DNA of 6,589 nucleotides, taken from contig CAJUNN010000005.1 of assembly GCA_910587955.1 (NCBI GenBank), positions 1-6,589 on the forward strand, in the 5' to 3' direction. Shown in pieces: positions 1-5,326 of this stretch (positions are counted from its first letter, which is position 1; each line of letters opens with the position of its first letter). Source of the stretch: an uncultured Lachnospiraceae bacterium. Its GTDB lineage: Bacteria; Bacillota; Clostridia; Lachnospirales; Lachnospiraceae. The notes under the pieces are model-generated. The model was not told the origin of the DNA and did not search any database. It saw only the letters and a program-made list of their open reading frames with translations. The position numbers and the translations under genes are program-made.

Positions 1-34
1 ACAAATATTGTCAACAAAACTATTTTTATTTTCA

Positions 35-58
35 AACGTAATAATATTTAATTGCGTT
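35..58. promoter_or_regulatory. Imperfect palindrome, possible operator upstream of the DeoR-family gene
   Basis: AACGTAAT (35-42) and ATTGCGTT (51-58) form an inverted repeat matching at 7 of 8 positions around an 8-base AT-rich centre. It lies about 50 bases upstream of the predicted -10 box of the DeoR-family gene. Regulators of this family often control their own gene and a neighbouring sugar operon, so an operator is a reasonable guess. The surrounding DNA is so AT-rich that a chance palindrome is quite possible. A TTGACA on the minus strand (14-9) could be the -35 box of a divergent promoter whose -10 box lies outside the window. Confidence 0.25.
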
Positions 59-83
59 CAATCTGAGATTTTTCAAAAAAAGA

Positions 84-112
84 TAGCATGAAAGGAAAAG
101 ATATTATATAAT
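84..112 (+). promoter_or_regulatory. Putative promoter of the DeoR-family gene
   Basis: A perfect TATAAT -10 box is at 107-112. No good -35 box lies at the standard spacing: the hexamer 17 bases upstream (84-89) is TAGCAT, a poor match. The promoter may therefore be weak or activator-dependent. The expected leader contains a GC-rich block (about 125-153) that could fold through GCGC arms (129-132 and 150-153). A ribosome binding site, GAAAGGA (157-163), lies 10 bases before the ATG. The -10 box is seen directly; promoter function is inferred. Confidence 0.5.
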
Positions 113-173
113 AGAGAGATAGAAGCCCGCGCCCGCCCGGCAGCAGGGTGCGCACAGAAAGGATACACGATTT

Positions 174-923
174 ATGAAAGAACGGCATTTGCAAATCTTA
201 AACATGGTCAATGAACAGGACCGCATCCGGGTACAGGATCTGGCCCGGGCCCTGAACCTTTCCATGGTAACCATACGGAAAGATCTGGAGGAACTGGAAG
301 CCCAGGGACTCCTGAAGCGTCAGCACGGCTACGCAGCCAAGGCCTCCCCGGACGCCATCAGCTCCCGCATGTCCTTCCACTACCTGGAGAAGAAGCAGAT
401 CGCCAGAAAAGCCGTCTCCCTGGTAGAGCCCATGGAAACCATCATGATCGAATCCGGATCCACCTGCGCCCTTTTCGCCGCAGAGCTGGCAGCAGTCAAC
501 GATGTCACCATTATCACCAACTCTGCCTACATTGCCCGGTCTTTGAGCGCCGCCCCGTCGGCGAAAGTCATTCTTCTGGGAGGCGATTACGACACGGTGG
601 CAGAAGTCACCACCGGCCCCGTCACGGAACTTTGCGCCAGGGAATACTATGTAGACAAGATTTTTGTAGGCATCGACGGATACACCGAAGAAAACGGCTT
701 TACCAATGTGAACCACACCCGCTGCAGCACCGTCCGCGCTCTGGCCCGCCAGGCCGGAAAGGTCATTGTGCTGACGCCCTCGGGCAAATTCGGCAAGCGC
801 AGCGTGGCCCGGATGTTTGCCCCGGATGAGGTCCACACGGTTGTCACCGACTCCAATCTTTCAGAGGAATACCGCAATGCACTGGAATCCCGCCATATCC
901 GGGTGGAACTGGCAGAGCTCTAA
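174..923 (+). CDS. DeoR/GlpR-family transcriptional regulator
   Basis: A 249-residue cytoplasmic DNA-binding protein, normal length for the family. Residues 1-57 are the DeoR-type winged helix-turn-helix, with the N-terminal MKERHLQIL pattern and the recognition-helix region LSMVTIRKDLEELEAQGLLKR (29-49, split here as LSMVTIRKDLEE and LEAQGLLKR). Residues about 74-230 are the sugar-phosphate-sensing domain, including IESGST (92-97), TNS (115-117), LLGGDY (134-139), KIFVGIDG (162-169) and VVTDSNL (223-229). The usual DSSKFG segment reads TPSGKFG (201-207), a common type of variation. Family members generally repress sugar-use genes and respond to a phosphorylated sugar. The ATG is supported by GAAAGGA 10 bases upstream. 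The gene stands alone on the plus strand and its stop overlaps the cutC stop, so its target may be itself or genes left of the window. The effector cannot be named. Confidence 0.93.
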   Translation: MKERHLQILNMVNEQDRIRVQDLARALNLSMVTIRKDLEELEAQGLLKRQHGYAAKASPDAISSRMSFHYLEKKQIARKAVSLVEPMETIMIESGSTCALFAAELAAVNDVTIITNSAYIARSLSAAPSAKVILLGGDYDTVAEVTTGPVTELCAREYYVDKIFVGIDGYTEENGFTNVNHTRCSTVRALARQAGKVIVLTPSGKFGKRSVARMFAPDEVHTVVTDSNLSEEYRNALESRHIRVELAEL

Positions 924-1690
924 CATGCCCGGACGGCTCTCACCAGCCTGCGGACAGCTTCTTTATCTACCATAGGATATCCGTCCTCATAGGGCGGAGC
1001 GAGAATCCCATAGGTAACGCCGTTTCCTGCCGTGGTGGGATCTGAGCCGTATCCCTTACAGGAGGCATGAATCTGGCTCACGCCGCTTCCGGCAAACATT
1101 TCCGCCGCATTGCCTGCGTTCAGTCCGCTTCCCGCCAGGATCTCGATCCGGCTTCCGTAGACCTCCTGAAGATGCCGAATCAATGAAATTCCTTCCATGG
1201 CCGTTTTCTGCTGGCCGCTGGTGAGAACCCGGTCTGCCCCGCATTCCATCAAGGTTTCCATAGCCGCATCCGCATCCGGCGTCACGTCAAAAGCCCGGTG
1301 AAACACGGCCTCTCCTTCGTAGTGGTGGATAAGACTGCACATCCGTGCGGTTAATTCCCTGTCTATGGTCCGGTCCTCCCGGAGAAACCCAAAGGCAATG
1401 CCGTCCGCCCCGTTCTCCAGGAATCTCCCGGCATCTCCAAACATGACACGGACCTCCTCATCCCGGTAGCAAAACCCGGCCCCTCTGGGCCGCACCATGC
1501 ACACAATGGGACATCCGCATTCTTTCTTCGCCGCCAGAAAGCCGGAAAGCCCGGGGGTCAGTCCCCCCAGGCTCAAAGCACTGTTCAGCTCCACCCGGTC
1601 GGCTCCCGCCTCCCAGGCTGTCCTGCAGTCCTCGTAACTTCCCGCACAGATTTCTAATTTTTTCTCTGTCAAATTTACGTTTTTCATCAT
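920..1690 (-). CDS. cutC: CutC family protein (historical copper homeostasis annotation)
   Basis: A 256-residue TIM-barrel protein of the CutC family, close to usual length. Hallmarks in order: LEICAGSYED (12-21), AGADRVELNSALSLGGLTP (28-46), MVRPRGAGFCY (65-75), ENGADGIAFGFL (92-103), VFHRAFDVTPD (129-139), GADRVLTSGQQ (151-161), ILAGSGLNAGNA (184-195) and IHAS (207-210). CutC was named for a copper phenotype in E. coli, but a direct copper role is poorly supported and its real activity is unsettled. No metal-efflux or copper-sensor gene is visible nearby. Its ATG overlaps the stop of the upstream M81 fusion gene in an ATGA arrangement (1687-1690). A weak Shine-Dalgarno there suggests translational coupling, so the two are probably made together. 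A second ATG follows immediately (1687). The stop overlaps the DeoR gene stop by four bases on the opposite strand. Confidence 0.92.
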   Translation of the reverse strand: MMKNVNLTEKKLEICAGSYEDCRTAWEAGADRVELNSALSLGGLTPGLSGFLAAKKECGCPIVCMVRPRGAGFCYRDEEVRVMFGDAGRFLENGADGIAFGFLREDRTIDRELTARMCSLIHHYEGEAVFHRAFDVTPDADAAMETLMECGADRVLTSGQQKTAMEGISLIRHLQEVYGSRIEILAGSGLNAGNAAEMFAGSGVSQIHASCKGYGSDPTTAGNGVTYGILAPPYEDGYPMVDKEAVRRLVRAVRAC

Positions 1691-3276
1691 TTCTCTATAT
1701 AGCGCAGCTCCTCCGCTTCATCCATAGGCCACATGGGGCGGTAAATCTTCTTAAAGGGAATCCGTTCCGATCTCTGCACCGTAGGCCCGTCGCTTAAAGC
1801 CATCATGTGATACGCCGTCTCCGGGATCAGGAATGTATCCAAATACCCCATTTTCACCACCACAATATCATAATCATGGAACTCCAGGCCCGCCGCATGG
1901 AACTGTTCCATATTTCCATATTGTATATTATGATCCACCACAATGCAATCGATATTTGTGCCGTCAATGTGAACCGTATAGGCCAGTCCTACTACAAAGC
2001 CCCCGCCCAGGCCGTACATCTGATCTCCAATCTGTATCAGCGTGCCTTCAATCTCCACAGGGCTGAAATTTTCATCCGCATGAACTCCCAGGGAAAAAGA
2101 AACCCGGTCCTGAAGCTTCCGGCGGCTCAGATATTCATGAGCCTTCGGATCATGAATTCCGGCAACCAGCACTTTCTTCTCCGAAGGCACTCTAAGAAGC
2201 TCCCGCAAAAGCAGGGTATTGTGACCTGCGCCTCCGGCTCCGCAGTTATCCCCGGAATCCGTAATGACTGCCGTTTTTCCCGGATAGGCAATGGTTCTCG
2301 CTACGGCAGCTTCCACCTCGTCATAATTGCCGCCGAACTGGAACTCCTTCCGGTGATCCCAGGCATACCTTCCTATCTCTTCTGCTACCTTCCCGCAGTA
2401 CGCCTCATCCTCCGGCATATTGGGAACTACCACCACAGCCGCCCCCAGCTTGTCGTCGTCGTGGCGGATATACCCCACATGGTAAGAAGCGGAAAATACC
2501 CGGGAATCCTGCTCCGCCTCATCCAGCATCCGGTTGATTGTGGAGATGGGTTCCCTGGCGGAAACGCTGCGCTCTCCTCCCACCATAATGGGAAGCTTGC
2601 GGATCATCGGCTTCATGGGCCGCCGGTTTTCCAGAAGATCGATTAGTTTTTCCGCCACCAGGCGTTCTGTCTCAATCTGATCCCGGTGGGGGGATTCCCG
2701 GTAGCAGCGGATGATATTTACCTGCCCGCACAATTCTTTTGTCACATTTCCGTGGGGATCCATGACCATAGCCATAGGCATATGTTCTCCCACGATTTCC
2801 CGGATTCTACGTACAATGTGATGTTCCCCCGACACGCAGTCCAGCCCTTTTACGGCACTTGCGCCGTGAAGCTGCAGATAAATTCCGTCCAGCTCCCCCA
2901 GATGTTCCCGGATGGTTCTCAGAATTTTTCCTTCGATAAAATCGAATGCCTCCCGCTCTAAGAGTCCCCCCGGATGACAGGAGGCAAAAATGGAGGGAAT
3001 TAATTCTATGTGCTTTTCCTCAAAGATATCTTTCACATGAACGGCTTCCAGACAGTCCTTTCCATACAGAACCCGCATCTTCTCCAGTCCGTCGAGCTGG
3101 GAGATCACATTAAGATAATTGGGGTTGATGTCGTAAAACGTCCGCTGTATTTTTTCCAAAGGGATTTCTGAGGGCGGCTTTACAAATCCCACGCCGCTGC
3201 CAAAGACAACCACCTCATATCCGTCCCCATCCAGGCATAAAGACACATTGTTGTTGATATTCTTTATGACCTTCAT
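1687..3276 (-). CDS. Fusion: LicT/BglG-type CAT RNA-binding domain joined to an N-terminally truncated M81 (MlrC-like) metallopeptidase-family protein
   Basis: A 529-residue in-frame chimera. Residues 1 to about 61 look like the co-antiterminator (CAT) domain of BglG/LicT/SacY proteins: MKVIKNINNNVSLCLDGDG (1-19), VVVFGSGVGF (22-31), LEKIQRTFYDINPNYL (40-55). No PRD domain follows. From about residue 67 the protein is M81/MlrC-like: YGKDCLEAVHVKDIFEE (71-87), ELIPSIFASCHPGG (91-104), GIYLQLHGAS (131-140), then DPHGN (173-177) and RESPHRD (193-199). The latter two carry the D-x-H and downstream H expected as zinc ligands (D173, H175, H197). DSGDNCGAGGAGHNT (340-354) opens the MlrC C-terminal domain. 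The M81 N-terminus, usually about 25-30 residues with an HExNTF-like motif, is missing. The ATG has GGGGTGA six bases upstream, and the ancestral stop of the IIA gene before it lies within that site. An internal ATG (3078-3076) exists but would not restore the missing motif. Activity is uncertain. Alternatives are a real fusion, a decaying deletion product or an assembly misjoin. Confidence 0.85.
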   Translation of the reverse strand: MKVIKNINNNVSLCLDGDGYEVVVFGSGVGFVKPPSEIPLEKIQRTFYDINPNYLNVISQLDGLEKMRVLYGKDCLEAVHVKDIFEEKHIELIPSIFASCHPGGLLEREAFDFIEGKILRTIREHLGELDGIYLQLHGASAVKGLDCVSGEHHIVRRIREIVGEHMPMAMVMDPHGNVTKELCGQVNIIRCYRESPHRDQIETERLVAEKLIDLLENRRPMKPMIRKLPIMVGGERSVSAREPISTINRMLDEAEQDSRVFSASYHVGYIRHDDDKLGAAVVVVPNMPEDEAYCGKVAEEIGRYAWDHRKEFQFGGNYDEVEAAVARTIAYPGKTAVITDSGDNCGAGGAGHNTLLLRELLRVPSEKKVLVAGIHDPKAHEYLSRRKLQDRVSFSLGVHADENFSPVEIEGTLIQIGDQMYGLGGGFVVGLAYTVHIDGTNIDCIVVDHNIQYGNMEQFHAAGLEFHDYDIVVVKMGYLDTFLIPETAYHMMALSDGPTVQRSERIPFKKIYRPMWPMDEAEELRYIEK

Positions 3277-3282
3277 GTTCCT

Positions 3283-3667
3283 TCACCCCGCCTGCCGTTT
3301 AACGGCAACAAAAGCTATCTCTTCTCTTGTAACTTCCCCATCCTGCTTCACAATATTTAAGTCGTATTCCTCCCCGTTCGTCAAAATCATGGGCGTAATT
3401 AGTATCCATTCCTACATGGATCATAATTTCCGCACCGTTTTCTGCCCGCAGCCCAATGGCATGGTTTGTCTGGGCTACCAGGATAATTTCGCCGTCGCAG
3501 GGGGAATAAATCACAGGCTCTTCATAGGAAAAGCCTACGCCGTCTCCCAAAAGCTTTTGAGCAAACGTGATATCCGGCACTTGACTGATGGGCAGCACCC
3601 GCCCGTCACAGATGGCATGAAATTCGGCCTGTGTCTTCTCTTCCCTCTTCTTTTTCCATCCAAACAT
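3283..3667 (-). pseudogene. crr: Broken glucose-type PTS EIIA gene (internal out-of-frame deletion)
   Basis: EIIA-Glc proteins relay phosphate from HPr to sugar permease complexes. The start is ATG at 3667 (MFGWKKKREE), with AGAGGAG eight bases upstream. The frame matches the family through ICDGRVLPISQVPDITFAQK (19-38), GDGVGFS (41-47), PCDGEII (56-62), TNHAIGLR (67-74) and IHVGMDT (83-89). Both histidines are present (H69 and phospho-acceptor H84, 15 apart as in the family). After D88-T89 the frame becomes unrelated and stops at 3301-3299, giving 122 residues. The true C-terminus is still there in another frame at 3402-3283: ITPMILTNGEEYDLN, then GEVTREEIAFVAVKR, then TGA. Against the usual 160-170 residues, about 38-40 codons are missing between the two parts, with a length not divisible by three. 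The gene sits directly behind the RAT/terminator leader and 6 bases before the CAT-domain fusion gene. A collapsed assembly is an alternative. Confidence 0.82.
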
Positions 3668-3727
3668 CTTTCTTGCTCCTCTTTCCGGAAGAATCCGGGA
3701 CATTGAAAAAGGGACACTTTTTTACAT

Positions 3728-3796
3728 AAAAAAAACTCTTCAAAGCTGCCCTAAAAACATAAAAAACCACTTGTTCTAGGAAAAGCCTCAAAGAGT
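3728..3796 (-). terminator. Long hairpin plus T-run: leader terminator of the IIA operon
   Basis: Reading the minus strand, ACTCTTTGAGGCT (3796-3784) pairs along its full 13 bases with AGCTTTGAAGAGT (3747-3735), three pairs being G-U. Inside it, CCTAGAAC (3780-3773) pairs with GTTTTTAGG (3758-3750), with one G-U pair and one bulged base. Seven further T residues follow at once (3734-3728). This is the form of an intrinsic terminator, placed between promoter and gene rather than after a gene, as expected for an attenuator. Its 5' arm overlaps the proposed antiterminator site, so the two structures exclude each other. Pairing was done by eye without energy calculation. Confidence 0.75.
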
Positions 3797-3804
3797 AACA
3801 AACC
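3779..3804 (-). promoter_or_regulatory. RAT-like antiterminator site for a BglG/LicT-family protein
   Basis: On the minus strand the site starts GGTTTGTTACT, identical to the 5' half of known RAT elements such as that of sacB. After CTTTG it continues AGGC and ends in CC. The known CTG/CAG upper stem is replaced by CTC (3795-3793) and GAG (3789-3787), which still pair. The loop is shorter than usual, and the stretch that is normally A-rich before the final CC is TTTT, so the lower stem is weak apart from GG/CC. The site is about 26 bases, against 29-30 normally. Position between promoter and overlapping terminator, and a CAT-domain gene in the same transcript, support the call. The site may be a divergent or decayed RAT. 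Confidence 0.6.
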
Positions 3805-3818
3805 TATTTACAAATTTT

Positions 3819-3847
3819 ATTTTAATGGATGCACCAGCCTTTGTCAA
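3819..3847 (-). promoter_or_regulatory. Strong sigma-A-type promoter of the IIA / CAT-M81 / cutC transcript
   Basis: On the minus strand a perfect -35 box TTGACA (3847-3842), a 17-base spacer and a -10 box TAAAAT (3824-3819, one mismatch from consensus) are seen. Transcription would start near 3812, only a few bases before the RAT-like site at 3804. It lies about 33 bases after the stop of the DUF1622 gene, so the downstream genes have their own start point rather than depending on the ABC transporter operon. Confidence 0.8.
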
Positions 3848-3857
3848 CTGTTTTCTC

Positions 3858-3879
3858 CTGGAAATCACTCTGGTTCCAG
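3858..3879 (-). repeat. Inverted repeat directly after the DUF1622 stop codon
   Basis: CTGGAA (3879-3874 on the minus strand) and TTCCAG (3863-3858) form a perfect 6-bp inverted repeat with a 10-base loop, beginning immediately after the DUF1622 stop. No T-run follows, so it is not a good intrinsic terminator. It could be an RNA 3'-end stabiliser or a protein site just upstream of the -35 box at 3847. It could also arise by chance. Confidence 0.35.
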
Positions 3880-4218
3880 TTACAAGAGCTCATTGCCTTT
3901 TTCTTCTTCCTTAATCTCCCAGTGGATCAAAAAGGTCAGTGCCGCCCGCAGAGCAATGATTCCGGCCACAGTGGCTATCTCCGTCCACTCCCGGACCACC
4001 ACCGTACGCAGGATCTCGCTTCCCAGCTTAAACTCCAAGCCCATGGCCAGTCCTTTGGCCAGGGTCAGTTTCGTCTCCGGCCTGCGGCGCACATAACTAT
4101 AAAATCCGCGGATACCCGAAGCAATGATAATTCCCACGCCAATCAGCTCAAAGATGGGAATGGTCATCTCCACCAGGTAATGCAGAACCAGTTCCAGTAT
4201 TTCAATTACAGCTTCCAT
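3880..4218 (-). CDS. DUF1622 family small membrane protein
   Basis: A 112-residue protein. A first hydrophobic helix covers about 17-43 (MTIPIFELIGVGIIIASGI, then RGFYSYV) and a second about 80-101 (EIATVAGIIALRAALTFLI). Between them is the conserved LEFKLGSEILRTVV segment (61-74) typical of DUF1622 proteins. The C-terminus is short, charged and probably cytoplasmic. The family has no established function. The start chosen is the ATG at 4218, with AAGGAGG about 11 bases upstream. An in-frame ATG at 4257 would add 13 mostly charged residues and place the ribosome site inside the gene. The gene follows the binding-protein gene after 60 bases without a clear terminator, so it may be read from the ABC transporter transcript. 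The promoter for the next operon begins about 33 bases after its stop. Confidence 0.85.
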   Translation of the reverse strand: MEAVIEILELVLHYLVEMTIPIFELIGVGIIIASGIRGFYSYVRRRPETKLTLAKGLAMGLEFKLGSEILRTVVVREWTEIATVAGIIALRAALTFLIHWEIKEEEKGNELL

Positions 4219-4278
4219 TCTCTTTTGTCCCTCCTTGTACCTTTTGTATCTTAGCACAGGGGGAGGGGAAATGCAAGC

Positions 4279-5307
4279 CTAGTACCCCCGGGTCTCCAAA
4301 ACCGCTTCCAGATCCATAGATGCGTCAAAATACTGCTCCTCCACATAACGGATCCGCTCCACCTCTTCTCCCCGCTCCAGCTTCTGAATAATCTCATCTA
4401 CCAGAGGCGCAAGGAGGGGATTGCATTCCATAACCATGTGGAGTTTCCCCTCCTGCATAGCCGTAAAAGCCGCCCGGGATGCACCGTCAAAGGAAATCAT
4501 AATAATATCGCCCTCGGGTCCGCAGGTAAGCCCGGCCTTTTCGATAGCCTCAATGGCTCCGAATGTCATATTATCGTTTTCGCTGATCACCACATCAATA
4601 TCGCTGTGGGTGCGCAGGAAATCCGCCATCACTTCCTGGCCCTTGCTCTGGGTAAAATCGCCGGATCTGCGCTCCAGCATGGTCCAGTTCCCGTGGTTTT
4701 TCAATATATCGTCAAACCCTTTGGTCCGGCCCAGCTGGGCGGAGGAATCCAGCGTACCCTGCAGGGTTACAATCCGGATCTCTTCCTCATCCCGGCCTTC
4801 TTTTTTCAGGTAATCGGCAAGCCATCGGCCAGCCACCCGGCCTTCCTCCTCGAAATCGCTTCCCACCCAGCAGGTGTACAAAGTCTCGTCTGAGACTTCT
4901 ACGGAACGATCCGAGAGGATTACCGGGATCCCGGCCGCCCTGGCCTCCTCAAGAACTGCATCCCAGCCTGTCTCCACTATGGGGTCCAGGATAATGTAGT
5001 CCACCTCCTGGAGGATGAAATTCCGGATGGCCTTAATCTGGTTCTCCTGCTTCTGCTGCCCGTCTTCAAAGAGCAGGTAGTAGCCGTTTTCCTCCCGGAA
5101 TGTGGCCTGGAAAGAAGCCGTGTTTGCCATGCGCCAGTCGGACTCGGAGCCGACCTGGGCAAAGCCCACCACAATATAGTCGTGCCCCTCTTCAATCTCA
5201 TCCTCATACAACAAGGCATTTTCCGGTTCTTCTTTCTTCCCGGAACACCCCTCCAGTACAAGAATCAGGATTAGACACCATACAATGTATAAGTTTTTTG
5301 TCCTCAT
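4279..5307 (-). CDS. ytfQ: Sugar ABC transporter substrate-binding lipoprotein, galactofuranose (YtfQ)-like
   Basis: A 342-residue extracellular lipoprotein that would deliver a sugar to the adjacent permeases. Residues 1-20 form a lipoprotein signal peptide ending LEG before C21 (glutamate at -2 is unusual). The mature protein has the type-1 periplasmic binding fold. Residues VVGFAQVGSESDWRMANT (46-63), EDGQQKQENQIKAIRNF (81-97), DPIVETGWDAVLEEA (108-122), IPVILSDRSV (127-136), GRTKGFD (193-199), ISENDNMTFGAIEAI (241-255) and FDGA (273-276) match E. coli YtfQ closely. GSESxWR and GQQKQENQIKA are especially characteristic. Galactofuranose or a related pentose/hexose is inferred. The start is ATG at 5307; a GTG at 5319 is in frame, but TGAGGA lies well placed for the ATG and the GTG lacks a ribosome site. 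The gene begins 19 bases after the YjfF-like permease stop. Confidence 0.87.
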   Translation of the reverse strand: MRTKNLYIVWCLILILVLEGCSGKKEEPENALLYEDEIEEGHDYIVVGFAQVGSESDWRMANTASFQATFREENGYYLLFEDGQQKQENQIKAIRNFILQEVDYIILDPIVETGWDAVLEEARAAGIPVILSDRSVEVSDETLYTCWVGSDFEEEGRVAGRWLADYLKKEGRDEEEIRIVTLQGTLDSSAQLGRTKGFDDILKNHGNWTMLERRSGDFTQSKGQEVMADFLRTHSDIDVVISENDNMTFGAIEAIEKAGLTCGPEGDIIMISFDGASRAAFTAMQEGKLHMVMECNPLLAPLVDEIIQKLERGEEVERIRYVEEQYFDASMDLEAVLETRGY

Positions 5308-5312
5308 GGCAG

Positions 5313-5318
5313 TCCTCA
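5313..5318 (-). promoter_or_regulatory. Ribosome binding site deciding the start of the binding-protein gene
   Basis: TGAGGA lies five bases before the ATG at 5307. It overlaps an in-frame GTG at 5319 that would otherwise give a protein four residues longer. GTGAGGAC (5319-5312) and ATGAGGAC (5307-5300) are a near-repeat, which makes automated start prediction ambiguous. Upstream of the GTG there is only AT-rich sequence with no purine-rich site. Confidence 0.55.
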
Positions 5319-5326
5319 CGGTTTCG

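Noticed and set aside
9..14. Minus-strand TTGACA as a divergent promoter
   Set aside because: Only a -35 hexamer is visible and the matching -10 would be outside the window, so it is not listed as a feature.
198..836. Long minus-strand open frame opposite the DeoR-family gene
   Set aside because: Its product is glycine-rich with no family features, and it mirrors a well-conserved plus-strand gene.
1807..2646. 279-codon plus-strand open frame inside the M81 fusion gene
   Set aside because: It is antisense to conserved M81 sequence, has no ribosome site and no recognisable domain.
3299..3703. The 134-codon IIA frame starting at 3703 as an intact gene
   Set aside because: The ATG at 3667 has the good ribosome site, and the last 33 residues are out-of-frame sequence. 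It is annotated as a broken gene.
3248..3706. Plus-strand open frame of 152 codons across the IIA region
   Set aside because: It lies opposite the clearly conserved EIIA-Glc frame and the start of the CAT domain, and has no family resemblance.
3606..3791. Small minus-strand open frame (61 codons) overlapping the leader, as a leader peptide
   Set aside because: It runs through the terminator hairpin and T-run, has no ribosome site, and ends inside the IIA gene in a different frame.
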